A stretch of 30,000 bases of DNA from Stramonita haemastoma. Its lineage: Eukaryota; Mollusca; Gastropoda; Neogastropoda; Muricidae. Positions within the stretch are counted from its first letter, which is position 1, and each line of letters opens with the position of its first letter. Of this stretch, positions 11,025-23,612 are shown one piece after another. Made by a program: the position numbers and the translations under genes. Location of the stretch: positions 46,944,635 to 46,974,634 of the forward strand of contig CM060317.1 of the NCBI GenBank assembly GCA_030674155.1, written 5' to 3'. The notes beneath the pieces are model-generated. The model saw only the letters and a list, made by a program, of their open reading frames with translations. It was not told the DNA's origin and ran no database searches.

Positions 11025-11313
11025 GGTAAAGGTGTTCCATCACCTATGCTGTGTTGGGGAGTGAGGCGGTCAGCGACCTTGTCTTCGAATCCTAGGGGCC
11101 AGCATATTGAGGGACGACGCACACATCTCCTCTCCCTTGTTTCCTGATCTTCCCTGACCTTGAAGAGGGCAGGTACCCGTTTTACGGCTGGGTGAACTGG
11201 GGGACTGTACTGACGTCAAGGGTCGCACATCCACGATAGCCACCACGCTCAACGCTGCTTAACCCTAGTATTGGGGAAGGCGAGTGCTCTACCTCTGAGC
11301 TATCTGGTTCACT
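11025..11313 (-). mobile_element. Family-3 SINE-like repeat, copy 1
   Basis: About 290 bp alignable with 15717-16010 in the same orientation. On the minus strand the head has an A-box-like ATAGCTCAGAGGT (11291-11303) followed by AGAGCACTCGCC, as in a tRNA 5' half. The B box is degenerate (GGTTAAGCAG near 11263). Shared blocks include CAGTCCCCCAGTTCACCCAG, AACGGGTACCTG, GGTCAGGGAAG and CAATATGCTGGCCCCTAG. The 3' end is at AACACCTTTACC. It has no coding capacity. Confidence 0.8.
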
Positions 11314-11824
11314 AGCTTACGTGTATGACTTTTTTTAAAGAGCTTTTTTCCCCCAACATGATCCTTTCAATAACTGTAGATGAAAGGGAATAAACTAGTG
11401 CCACCCACTGTTGCTGTCAAAGCAGAGGTGTAGACAGGAGTTTTTCCTGCTTTGTCATCATCGTTCATTTTGTCTGATCCACTCTTTCGTTTTTTTCTCT
11501 GTTCTTGAACTTTACTTGCACTTAATTTTTGTTTTATTTTTCTTATTTTTACTGCTTTTTGTTTTTGGAATTCAGTGTTTGTTCTTACAGACAGGCTTTG
11601 ACATGTTGGAAGCAAACTGCTGTTTGGAATCATTTTTTCTTCATGTACATTATCAGGATATCACTCTTCCCACCGTTGTTTTTTTTTTTTTTGGGGGGGG
11701 GGGGGGTATCCTTTCTACTTAATTTTCTTTTCTCGTCATCTGTTCTGCCTCTTCTCTTGTCACCGTTTTCCATCTATCTGTCTGTCTGTCTGTCTGCCTA
11801 TCTCTCATTGATTTTTACTCCCAT
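11314..11824. other. Non-coding DNA with T/G homopolymers
   Basis: No gene was recognised. A T run followed by a G run lies at about 11679-11706, and a short CTGT tetramer repeat at 11777-11794. Confidence 0.55.
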
Positions 11825-11970
11825 ATGTCTCTCTCTCTCTCTCTTCATGAGTGATCGAGTGAGTGAGTGATGATGAGTTGAGCAGAGGAGAGAGAAGAGA
11901 GAGGGGAGAGAGAAGTAGAAGTAGAGTGAGAGAGAGAGATGAGAGAGGAGAGAGAGAGAGAGGAGAGAGT
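11825..11970. repeat. Facing CT and GA tracts
   Basis: A short (CT)n at about 11829-11843 is followed, after a GAGTGAGTGA spacer, by an impure GA-rich tract at 11880-11967. The facing orientation could allow a hairpin. The 240 bp that follow contain CAGC/AACC-type low-complexity DNA at about 12100-12190. Confidence 0.8.
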
Positions 11971-12217
11971 GTGTGTGTGATCTTGTCTTCGGTTTTAGGT
12001 AAAATAGAAATTTGAGCATTATGAAACATTAGTCGCACCAGTTCACATTAAATTTTAATTTCTATTTGATTATCAAAACTGCTCACATGTGAAACAAACA
12101 ATCCAGCAAAGCAAGCAAGCAGCCAGCTCAGCATCCAACGAACCAAACAGCCAACAATCAACTAACCAGCCATTCAACACCCAGCGCAACCAACAACTCT
12201 AAGCTAGCATGCGAACC

Positions 12218-12629
12218 ATTTTTTATTTTTTTATTTTTGTTATATAAAAGAAAATGGAATAAGCACTCATGTGCTTTTTACATTCAGTCCCCATGTGTAT
12301 GCAGTTTTGTAAATTTTGTCATTCATTCTCACTGTCAAACAATGGTCTGCTCTTCCAAAAGCGGAAGCGGTGTTAACGTGTGCGCAAGATGTTCTGCGAG
12401 TGTTCGCACACGGGAACTCGTTTATAGTCTCATCTTTTGAGAGGAGAGTGGTGGTTTTATGCAAAATAAAAGAAAGACAGAAACGAAGGGAGGAAAGACA
12501 AAAAAGTTGAAACAGATAAATAAAGAAAGAACTAACAGTATCCACCATAAATCCAGAGTCTGCCGACAAGATTTGAACACAGATCACACAGATTAACGAT
12601 GGAATCCTAATTTCTACCCACTCAGTCAT
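12218..12629 (-). mobile_element. Family-1 SINE, alpha 3' end, internally disrupted
   Basis: On the minus strand a tRNA-like head has A box TGACTGAGTGGGTAG (12615-12629) and a B-box relic, GTTCAAATCTT (near 12568-12580). About 120 bp of unrelated A-rich sequence replaces the GTTAAC and following block. The core resumes at about 12435 (AGACTATAAACGAGTTCCCG), and the alpha end with CACATGAGTGCTTATTCC and an A/T tail lies near 12218. Whether the head and body come from one insertion is inferred from order, spacing and strand. Confidence 0.75.
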
Positions 12630-12735
12630 CAAACCTATAAAATGTGTTGAATCACCAATTACCTCAGTAACACGCCCAAAACTGACTGGAGAATCTCACA
12701 GAAAGCACAAGACATCCTGAAAAACTTTAAAAACT

Positions 12736-13385
12736 ATGCAACTATACATAATAAGCAATACTAAAGCAAGAGCATAACCAGGAAATCAATTCCCTTTAAA
12801 CTGATTCAACCCAAAACTTCAGTTTATTTGGTTACACTGCGAGTAAATTCACGTGAAAGCAAGTGTGCAGATTTTGGAAAAGATTCCTCTTGAAACTAAA
12901 TCGACTTCTTAACCTAACATGCAAAAAAAAGAAGTCATTTATGATCATGCACTAAAACTAGAAAATAATTCCTTTTAAACTAATGCCCCCCCTCCCCCCA
13001 CCCCCACCCGAAACTTTGGTTTATCAGCAAATATGCAAATAAGACATGTAGAGCATGGGATAAACTAGGAACAAAATCTCTCTTTACCAGACTTAACCCA
13101 CAAACCTTAAGTTCATGCAAGTATGTAAATAAGTTATGCTATAGAATACGTATGAGTTTGGCAAATAATTCCTCTTTCTGTCTCCACCCCTTACGACTAA
13201 GTTCATGCAGATGGTTTAGATAAGTTAAAAAAAAACAAAAAACATAGAAAAAAGCATAACCTATGAGCCTAATCACCACAGCAACGAAACGTTCACGCAG
13301 ATATGCAAATAAATTATGTTGGAGCAATGCGCAAGACTCGGAAAGAAATTATGTTAATGCGTACTTAATTTATTCACGTCAGGAA
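12736..13385. repeat. Decayed tandem array, about 90-bp period
   Basis: The phrase TTC-ATGCAAGTATGTAAATAAG recurs in diverged form. Clear unit starts lie at about 13025, 13115, 13205 and 13295, exactly 90 bp apart. Earlier, more diverged units start near 12736, 12836 and 12919. Each unit then shows a GGAAATAATTCC-like block followed by AAACTAA and a C-rich segment. The unit from 12919 is longer because of a C-rich expansion at 12986-13009. Divergence is high, so this is an old array. Confidence 0.75.
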
Positions 13386-13490
13386 GTAAGTAAAGACAAA
13401 ACAAAACAAACAAAACCACAACACCAAACACAACCTAGCTCCCTCTTAACAAAGAAAACCCATTCTATAGGGCCCGTTTCCTGACTGAAA

Positions 13491-13493
<3 letters not shown>

Positions 13494-13536
<43 letters not shown>

Positions 13537-13803
13537 CTAATTCTGGTTAAGCTGTTGATCACCGTGGTATAGTTGCTGAGGCAGAAACACGCAGCTCTCT
13601 CTGAAGACAGGGAGAAGAAGGGGATCAAAGCGATTTAGGGGAAAATGATTAATTGTCTGAATTTGAATCTGAGCACGGCGTGTGCTAGTCTTCTTTTGTC
13701 CTTTTAAAAGCTTTTTTTTATTTTGTTTTTCTTCTTTTGCCCCTTTCTCCCTCTGATTCCTGTACTTTTTGATATATGCGTAGGCATGCTTTGTTTTTTT
13801 TTG

Positions 13804-13863
<60 letters not shown>

Positions 13864-14313
13864 TTGCATAACACAGAGGCGACCAGGCACACCTTCACTT
13901 CACGGACAGACGCCGAGGTTCAAACGAACAGATACACAAACAACACACACAGACACACAACACAAACAGACACAGACAAACACAGACAGACACACACATA
14001 CACCACACACACACAGCACACACACAGACACACACACACACAGCACACACAACACGACACACACGCACACACACACAGCACACACACGCACAACACAACA
14101 CGCGCACACACAGCACACACACGCACACCACACACACACACACACACAAGCATACATATAATCTCTCTGTCTCTATATCTATTACTTTTTAAAGTTTCTC
14201 CTCTCTCCCACTGATTCAATCGTTTACAAACACTCATGTGTGTGCAGATATGCGTATCCTCTGTCTTTCTGTCTGTCTGTCTGTCTGTCTGTCTGCCTGT
14301 CTGTCTGTCTGTC
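13494..14313. repeat. TG, CA and CTGT microsatellite cluster
   Basis: (GT)n at 13494-13533 and 13802-13858, CA-rich DNA at 13937-14152, and a CTGT tetramer array at 14262-14313. The CA block at 13937-14152 carries CACACAGCACA and CACACGCACA variants. Intervening 100-270 bp segments are unassigned. Confidence 0.93.
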
Positions 14314-15716
14314 CTGACACACACACACACACATGAACCCACCCCTCCACACACACACAACACCCCATCCCCCCACACCATTTCACACTACACCACACAT
14401 ACACATAAGAATCCACGCTCGCTCACAAACACAGGCTCTCAAACGCATCTATACCCATGACCCCCCACTTACACCTTACTCTCTCCCACGTTCTTACCTG
14501 CCCTCGTACTAAAAAAAAAGAAAGAAAAGAAAACCCTCAAAAAGTATGACGGCAACTGACAAAGATTAAAGTTCAAAGTATTTATGGAGTCACAAAAGAT
14601 TTCGGAGGTGAAAACTCCCCTAACCCAACACCTAAAAACGAGATGGAATCTGAAATGCGAGGTTAATAGCGGATCAATTCTTTGTTCTCAAATGTCGAAT
14701 CAACAAAACAAACTCTGAACGCAACACTTTTCGGCAGAAATCCAAAGACAAATACACACAATCACAAGAAATGTGAGAGTTACGTCAGAACAAAGCCAAC
14801 GGTAAAAGCTTTCTTACAAAGTTCAGCCGAAATGTGAAGATCGGTATTAGCATAACTAAAAAGAAGTCACTAGGTCCTTTCAAGACTTTTGTGGAGGTTT
14901 CTGTGAAATTTATAAAAAATGAAAATGTGTGTGTCAAGTAGAAAAACGATCCTGACTAAGGTAAGAAAATAGATGGGAATATATTTTACGCAAAACAACC
15001 CCCAAGACAACGCGAAATGTTAGGCAATTTCCTTTGTTGTTTAAGTAAAACCTTTTTTCGTCGATTTGAAGTCATTAAAACATAAACAACTTTAAAATAG
15101 ATAAAGAACAATACGAGAAGAACATGCATGCCGCGTTGTCCCAATAAATTGGTATGGATATGAAATAAAGTTTACCGGGCTTTCATTTACCATTAAAATA
15201 AATGAGATCGAGATCATACAAAGATGAACAAATAAGTAATATACCGAGTAAAACAAGTAATCAAAAAGAAAAAAAGAAATGTTGAAGTGAATTATTATGC
15301 TGTAAGCGCAATCAACGAAGGCCGTCATTATAAAAACCGACCACGGTTAAGGTTGAGAGCACTGCATCAACGGAGGAGGCTTTGAAATAAGTTAAAGACA
15401 TTAAAAAAAAAACACAAAATAATTCTTGGCCATTGAATAGAGACGTGTGGAACACCCCCAAAAAAGGGAAAAAATAAAGCTAGTACTCAATGATCCGCAA
15501 TGCAGCTGTGAAGCCGATCTAAAAAAGAGAAACAAAGAAATAGATGAGTGAATTACTGAAATGAATAAATGAATGAATGGTTGGTTAAACAATAGGCAGA
15601 GTGCCTCTCCACATTTCGAGTCGTGACCGCAGCAGAAAGCATAGTGCTGTTTATTCTTTTTTCATAGTCACCAGCAGGACGGTGGAGTAATGGTTTCTTC
15701 AACCTCTCTGCTTTGG
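14314..15716. other. Mostly unique AT-rich DNA
   Basis: CA-rich, low-complexity sequence to about 14460 is followed by about 1.25 kb of AT-rich DNA. I found no gene, RNA, array or repeat family in it. Open frames are short and uncharacteristic. Confidence 0.55.
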
Positions 15717-16010
15717 TGAAGGTTAAGGTGTCCCATAACCTATGTGGTCATAGGGAAGCTACCCATCAGAGACCTCAGCTTCTCTAGGGGCCAGCATATT
15801 GAAGGCGGCGCCCATCTTCTCTCCCTCGCTGCTTTACCTTCCCTGACCCTAAAGAGGTCAGGTACCCATTAAAAGCTGGGTGAATTGGGGGACTGTTCTG
15901 AAGCCAAGGCGCGCAAACGGTCACCCCTCCACTTGGTAACCAGGCTCGGTGCTGCTTAACCTTGGCTTGAGGAAAGCAAGTGATCTGACCACCGAGCTAC
16001 CCCGTCCTCC
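15717..16010 (-). mobile_element. Family-3 SINE-like repeat, copy 2
   Basis: It aligns along its length with 11025-11313. The minus-strand head has a good A box, GTAGCTCGGTGGT (about 15988-16000), then CAGATCACTTGC. Shared blocks are GGTTAAGCAGC, CAGTCCCCCAATTCACCCAG, GGTACCTGACC, GGGAAGGTAAAG and CAATATGCTGGCCCCTAG. The conserved order in both copies defines the family. Target-site duplications were not convincing. Confidence 0.8.
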
Positions 16011-17010
16011 ATCAGCTTTGATCGCCATGAAAAACAAAGACTATAAGGGTGAAGGCCAGAGGAAGAGCAGCCATTTATTCTTCGCGAAGAAGAACATCAG
16101 GTGTTTCAATAAATGCTATGGGGTGTGTGTATACCAAAAAATCTAAATAACTGACTGATGTTGTGCATTAGGACAAGATGTTTCTAACAGCGTGTGTACA
16201 TTAAAGACAGAGGCCTGGGTTTATTGTTTTATCCTATGGACTTTACCTTTTACCTTGACCTATGGACTTAAGCAGAGAATGGACTAAACCTCCTGAATCG
16301 CAAGTCCAGAAAGGTCAGGGTGAAACAGATCCCAAAGGGATTGTCTGTCACTGACTGTAAATGCTCGAGCGGCTGGAGCCATTATGTTCAATCTGACCCT
16401 TCCAGATAGATCATGTTTCTGTTTGGTCAGGGCAGAAACGGCCAGCTCCCATTCTCCAACCAATCAGTGCTCAGTTTACAGATACATTTTACCATGTGCG
16501 TGCACATGCGTATGCCTGGTGACTGCGACTGAAGCCTTGGGTACACAGCTAAGTATTTAACTCTGAGGATCAGTAATGGTGAAGTTAAAGCATACGCAAC
16601 TGTTTTCCCCAACCACCTAGGTTGCTGCATTCAGACTTCGGGGATGATGATGGGCATAGTACAAGCCTGAGTTCAAACAATTGCTATTCTTCTGCTCTCT
16701 AAGAAGGGATTTGAAAAAAAATCTAGAACCTCTTCTCTCCACTGTTTCTTTTTTATTCTCCTCTCTCTGTGTCTATTTATATCTTCTTCTCTCTCTGCCT
16801 GTTCTCTGTCTCTGTGTCTCCATCTGTCTGTCTCTCTCTATCTTCTGTGCCTGTGTGTATTTATTTCTCTTTTCTTTTCATGTCAATAATTGTTTGTTAA
16901 ACTCGATAGTCTTTTTTTCTATTTTACCTTTTCGTAACACACTAAGAATTTTTAACAATAAAGGAATTCGTAATTCGAGGCGATTGGAATCGAGGTAGAG
17001 AACTGAATCC

Positions 17011-17011
<1 letters not shown>
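16011..17011. other. Mostly unique DNA with a possible repeat fragment
   Basis: No gene was recognised. The segment at about 16575-16650 (GCATACGCAACTGTTTTCCC, then CACCTAGGTTGCTGCATTC and TTCGGGGATGATGATGGGC) resembles, from memory, another dispersed molluscan repeat core. No second copy exists in this window, so this is tentative. CT- and GT-rich patches lie at 16740-16860. Confidence 0.4.
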
Positions 17012-17106
<95 letters not shown>

Positions 17107-17126
17107 AGAGACGAGAGAGAGAGAGG
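17012..17126. repeat. (GA)n array
   Basis: About 115 bp of GA repeats with a few AAG and ACG interruptions. Confidence 0.95.
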
Positions 17127-17615
17127 ATTCAATGAGGAAGACATGAATGAACGAATGAATGATCTTCAATACACTAAGAATGAAGATTCTCAGCCCAGCA
17201 CTACTACATTTCAAAATCTTGTCTTAGAAAACATAATACAATAATGATATGTATACCAGGCATCAGAACAGTTAAGGTTGAGGAAGGCTGAAACTAGAGC
17301 AGCAGCAATGGAAAGGGTAAAGAAAGTATGGCAACATTTCTGAATCATAAAGAATCGTGTAAGCTTACACGAATTAGACGACGATTGCACGACAGGAGCC
17401 AATAACAAACTGCACGGTGATGAATGATGATGATGATGACGATGAATGGTGATGATGGAGATGATGATGAAATCGAGCAACAGGGAGGAAACAAAGGTCA
17501 GGGCCATTTTCCCATGGCAACGTTCTCTGGCGATTCTTCTCATGCTCGCTGTCACGCACGTTCCCTTTGTGATGTTTTGTTTCAGGGTGAAGTTAGCAAC
17601 ACGAAGTGAAGTTTT

Positions 17616-17620
<5 letters not shown>
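17127..17620. other. Unique stretch with short GAT tract
   Basis: No gene was recognised. A GAT-rich patch lies at about 17418-17470, and the rest appears unique. Confidence 0.5.
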
Positions 17621-17657
<37 letters not shown>

Positions 17658-17745
17658 AGAGAGAGGACGAGAGAGAGAGACAGAGACAGAGAGAGAGAGT
17701 GAGTGAGAGAGAGAGAGAGAGAGAGAGACAGAGGAGAGAGAGAAG
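17621..17745. repeat. Impure (GA)n array
   Basis: GA repeats interrupted by GAAGAA, ACGAG, CAGAGACAG and GAGTGAGTGA. It grades into CAACAACA-rich DNA by 17780. Confidence 0.93.
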
Positions 17746-18062
17746 AGACAGAGACAGAACAGCAAACAGAGAAACAACAACAACAGAGACGAGACAAGAC
17801 AAGAGAGCCAAGAAAAACTAACAACAACAAAACTTCAAAGGTTTGATGGGAAGAGATTAATTGTGAAAGTTTGATCCTGGCACGATGTGTGTGTTGCCCA
17901 CTTAACCCCACCGTTCCTTGTCCGCCTCCACTGCCTTCTAATGTCTTTCTCCCTCCGCTCCTCTCCCCCTCACCCACCCCCACCCCTACCCCCCATCTAA
18001 CACAAACACAGACACATGCAGCGCAGGCACACAAACGCAGATAGAGATTCCCACGCATATAC

Positions 18063-18242
18063 ATGCACACATACTCACACACATTTACACAACACACACA
18101 TACGCATATAGACATACAGGCATGCTCAGATACACATATGTACTCACACACACACACGTGCGCACGCACCCCCCACACAACACATACATGCACACACACA
18201 TGCACACACACACATACAAGCACACACACACGAACACACATC
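18063..18242. repeat. CA/CATA-rich array
   Basis: Impure CA repeats with CATACA and CATGCA variants over about 180 bp. Confidence 0.9.
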
Positions 18243-18362
18243 GTCCTAACAATGACATTTCAAACGCATACACACGGACCGATGAAAAAAGCACATGATG
18301 CTTATCGTACCTATTAATAAACACACACACAAACGCACAGACAGACACAATCACAAACACAA

Positions 18363-18481
18363 AGAATATCTTGTGCACATGTTTAAACCTGTTGTGCCTT
18401 TTGAAAGAGTAGGCCATTTGTGCAGGTTTGAACCGAAGAAAAGATTTACAATATCGTATGCACACGGGGACTACATTAAAA
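18363..18481 (+). mobile_element. Family-1 SINE, alpha 3' fragment
   Basis: This is a partial core from AATATCTTGTGCACATG through CCTTTTGAAAGAGTAGGCC to the alpha end (GATTTACAATATCGTATGC, ACACGGGGACT). The head and 5' half are absent. It lies immediately left of the CA array that begins the large palindrome. Confidence 0.75.
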
Positions 18482-18564
18482 CAGCCAACCAACTAACACC
18501 AACCAAACACACACACCCATCACCACCACCCCCCCCCCACACCCCACCCCACCAACACACCACA

Positions 18565-18606
<42 letters not shown>

Positions 18607-18780
18607 CCTGCACACCACACGCGCCACACACACAGAGCGCAGATTAGATATTTGAATAGTATTTTCTGCTGCAAGTTTATATCATAAAGTTCATTCCACG
18701 CACTTTTTTTCCAACAATATTGAAGATTGGAGATTCAAAACAACTTTTACCATCCCTTAGAAGAGACAGATGCAGCACTG

Positions 18781-18912
18781 CTCGACAACTTTACTTTATT
18801 TCTTCCTCGGCTAGAGTTCCAAGGTGCACCAATGGTGAGATTTTTTGCGTATTGACCGTTATTAGTCCACCGTTAAGATAGCCACATCTCGATTGACTTA
18901 GTTACATAGTCC
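18781..18912 (-). mobile_element. Family-1 beta 3' module in the palindrome left arm
   Basis: On the minus strand the module order GTGGCTATCTTAACGGTGGA, AATACGCAAAAAATCTCACC, ATTGGTGCACC, GGAACTCTAG matches the fragment at 285-435 best. It pairs with the beta end of the plus-strand copy at 18913-19200. Confidence 0.75.
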
Positions 18913-19200
18913 ACACTTCTGAAAGTCCTTCGGATGAAGCTATAAACCAGGGTCCCGTCTCAAACTTGCACAGAACATCTTGCATACATGTTAAAACCTG
19001 TACCGCCTTCCGGAAGAGTAGGCCATTCACACAGAAAACAACAGATGACCAAAAATAAAACCCAAACTAAAAACAAAACTGCATGTACACTGGTGTCGTA
19101 TTTTGACATCGTCCACAAAGTCAGAATGCAACTATCTTCATGGTGGACAAAAACGATTGCAATCGCAAAAAAAAAAAAAGTCCCGTTGGGAATCTCGGAG
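18913..19200 (+). mobile_element. Family-1 SINE, beta 3' end, in palindrome loop and right arm
   Basis: It starts at AAGTCCTTCGGATGAAGCTA, follows the core through CATCTTGCATACATGTT and CCGCCTTCCGGAAGAGTAGG, and enters the beta module at about 19085 (CATGTACACTGGTGTCG, GACATCGTCCAC). A 13-base A run at about 19167 interrupts the module. The head is absent. Confidence 0.8.
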
Positions 19201-19531
19201 CTGTAAGGGAATGAAGGAAACAAAATAACATTGTCGTAGAAATGTTGAGTCTGCCTGAATGTCTCTCTTAAGGGATGGTAAAGTTGTTTTGAATCTCGAA
19301 ACTTCAATTTTGGGTGGAAAAAAGTGCGTGGAATCAACTTTTGTAATAATCATAAACTTGCAGCAGAACTTAGACACTTTTGAATACATAATCTACGCTC
19401 TTTTGTGGTGTGTGTGTGTGTGTGGTGTGTGTGTGTGTGTGTTGTGTTGTTGTGTGTTGTGTGTGTGGTGTGTGTGTGTGTGGTGTTATGCGTGCGCACG
19501 CACGCGCGCGCGGCGTGTGTGTGTGTGTGCT

Positions 19532-19978
19532 CACATGACAAGCATGCAAATCAAAAGAGCAAAATGTGGATTGACGACAAAATCATTCCTCCTGAAAGTC
19601 TTGAAAGTCAGGTAAAGAAAAGGACAAAACCATCACCAAACTGTAGCGTCACCAGGTCTGAAAGCCCTGACTAGGTTTGGAGTACAAATCGCAGCTCTTA
19701 ACATAATCATTAATCAATGAATGAATGAAACAGAAAATCAATGGATGAATGAAACAGGAAACAAGGCGACTTTGTGATATTATGATTACATCAACATTAC
19801 CCTTGATAACTATTATCGTCAAAATGATTGAGAAAATAGACACACTAACAAGAACACAGCCATTTTTCAACATACAGAAACAAAGATTGTACTGATTTGT
19901 TCCATTTGCATCAGTTCGGAAAAAAAATGTTAATGCAGAGATTTACAAGATATCTAATCTAACCCCTAAGGCTAATTA
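19532..19978. other. Unique stretch with a 24-bp tandem duplication
   Basis: No gene was recognised. Two adjacent 24-bp units, beginning AATCAATG and ending GAAACAG plus two or three A/G bases, lie at 19712-19735 and 19736-19759. They differ at two positions. Confidence 0.6.
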
Positions 19979-20015
19979 CTCTCTCTCTTCTCTCCTCTCT
20001 CTCCTCTCTCCTCTC

Positions 20016-20112
<97 letters not shown>

Positions 20113-20113
20113 C
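19979..20113. repeat. (CT)n array
   Basis: About 135 bp of CT repeats with CCTCT interruptions, mainly at its two ends. Confidence 0.95.
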
Positions 20114-20288
20114 TCCTTCATTTTAAGCTGAACAATGTTTCTCTTTATTGTGGCCATTTTGTTCTTGATACATTTTTTTCCTGTATTTGTTTACGTTTTA
20201 GATTGAATAATAACGGCCTGGAGGTAATACTAATGTTTCTGTTTCCTGTGTGTGTAGGCCTAATCTAAATAAACAAAACCAAACCTAA

Positions 20289-20312
20289 CTCTCTCTCTGT
20301 GTCATCTCTGTC

Positions 20313-20355
<43 letters not shown>

Positions 20356-20526
20356 CCGTCTCTGACTGTCTCTGTCTGTCTGTCTGCCTCTGCCTGTCTG
20401 TCTCTGTCTCTCTTGTGTCTCTATTCTGTCTCTGTTTGTGTGTCTGTCTGTATCTCTCTCTGTATACCTTGATCTCTGTTTGTCTCTGTTTCTCTGTCTG
20501 TCCATATATCTGTCTGTCTGTCTTTC
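20289..20526. repeat. CTGT tetranucleotide array
   Basis: A near-pure CTGT run at about 20308-20355 lies within a longer degenerate CTGT/CTCT region that extends to 20526. Confidence 0.93.
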
Positions 20527-20566
20527 AAAAACCAGATGAAAAAGTCTTTATTTGTCTTTAGTTTTA

Positions 20567-20585
20567 GTGTGTGTGTGTGTGTGTG

Positions 20586-20641
<56 letters not shown>

Positions 20642-20715
20642 TGTGTGTGTGCGTGTGTGTGTGTGCGTGGTGTGTGTGCGTGTGTCGTGTGCGTGTGTGT
20701 GCATGCGTGTTTATG

Positions 20716-20759
<44 letters not shown>

Positions 20760-20799
20760 TGTTTTGTGGTGGTGGTGGTGTGTGTGTGTGTGTGTGTGT
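20567..20799. repeat. (TG)n array with GCGT tetramers
   Basis: Nearly pure TG at 20567-20650 passes into TG/CG mixtures. About 11 GCGT/GTGC tetramers follow at 20716-20761, then a GGT patch and more TG. Confidence 0.95.
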
Positions 20800-22484
<1,685 letters not shown>

Positions 22485-22930
22485 ATGATGAACTTGAAGA
22501 GCAATGAATTGGAGCAAAAACAGATAGAGCAATCAAGTCTTGAGCCACAATAAACTACAGCAACAATAAACCGTGAGAATGAATAATAAACTGCAACAAA
22601 ATGAACTGCAACAAAGAAGGGCTTGTACAATAATGAAATGGAACAATCGTGAACTGAAGCAACCAAGAATGAGAAGCAAAAAGATGAACTTGAGCAAAGC
22701 AAGAATGGGAGCAACGATAAACTGGAGCAGCAGAGGTCAAACTGAACAACCAAAAAATTGGAACCACGATGTATGGATGAACTGGAGCAATGGTTAACCG
22801 GAGCAGCCATGAACTGGAGCTGCCAAGATTTGGAGTAATGACGAAACTGAAGCAACGATAAAATTGGAGCCACGATGTAGTTAGAACAACGATGGAAAAA
22901 GAAAACAACAACGACTGGAGCAATGACTGT
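22485..22930. repeat. Degenerate 15-18 bp tandem array
   Basis: A consensus close to ATGAACTGGAGCAACG recurs throughout, with units of about 15-18 bp. Clear consecutive units at 22774-22880 begin ATGAACTGGAGCAATGG, then TTAACCGGAGCAGCC, then ATGAACTGGAGCTGCC, then AGATTTGGAGTAATG, then ACGAAACTGAAGCAACG, then ATAAAATTGGAGCCACG. Units decay towards both edges. The long frames on both strands reflect the repeat, not a gene. Confidence 0.8.
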
Positions 22931-23404
22931 TAGTGGTGATCTGGGTGCTAGTATTTAGGATGACACAAACAGACCTAAATACCGGGAGAGCAGTCGCAGT
23001 TTACGCCCAGAAACCAGTTTGTTGTTGGTGACTGAAAGTACTATAGCTTACATCACAATGCTGTTCGTCACAGGTACAAATAACCTGTAATACGATCTTC
23101 TATAAGAGGTGTGACCACGCTGAGAGCCATAAGGGAGAAGTGTAGAAGTTATCGTAGTTCAACACATCTCAAGAACAATAAAGAGAAACAAAAAACACAA
23201 AGCCAAACAACCCCCCCCCCCCCCACACACACAAGCAAACAAAGGCCCACTTCCTTCACTAAAGTTATTGTCCTTTTAGTGAGGTCTGTAACATTTTTTT
23301 TTATTTACCTCTGTCCACTTTCTCTCTTAGCGACAGTCTGCATACATTCTGTCAGTATTTGTTGAGACCATGAGACGTGTGCAAAATAGAAATCAAAGCA
23401 GATG

Positions 23405-23408
<4 letters not shown>
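22931..23408. other. Unique DNA with a C run
   Basis: No gene was recognised. A 14-base C run lies at about 23211-23224. Confidence 0.5.
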
Positions 23409-23481
<73 letters not shown>

Positions 23482-23612
23482 CGAGCGCATGTAATATATA
23501 CTATATATATATATATATATAATATATAATATATATACATATATTATATATACATCTAATTATAATCATATCATTATATATATGTGTGGGGGGGTGGGGG
23601 TCGGGGGTCGGT
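23409..23612. repeat. (TG)n, (AT)n and G-rich tract
   Basis: About 36 TG units lie at 23409-23480. AT-rich repeats follow at about 23495-23582, then a G-rich tract (GGGGGGGTGGGGGTCGGGGG) at about 23588-23612. Confidence 0.95.

Larger units (their letters stand above)
18498..19531. repeat. Large imperfect palindrome with mirrored CA/TG edges
   Basis: The left arm (18633-18912) matches the reverse complement of the right arm (19105-19402) in unbroken order. Anchors are AGAGCGCAGATTA against TAATCTACGCTCT, TTCTGCTGCAAGTTTAT (18664) against its complement ending at 19368, ATTCCACGCACTTTTT, GAGATTCAAAACAACTTT, ACCATCCCTTA, and CCACCGTTAAGATAG against CTATCTTCATGGTGG. Outer arms look roughly 85% alike by eye, and inner arms are less so. 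Outside the arms lie a CA array (18498-18632) and a TG array (19407-19531), mirror images of each other. The roughly 190-bp loop holds a family-1 SINE core. Confidence 0.85.

Noticed and set aside
11829..11967. Facing CT and GA tracts as a structured RNA
   Set aside because: The CT arm is only about 15 bp and the GA arm is impure. Pairing is expected from simple sequence alone.
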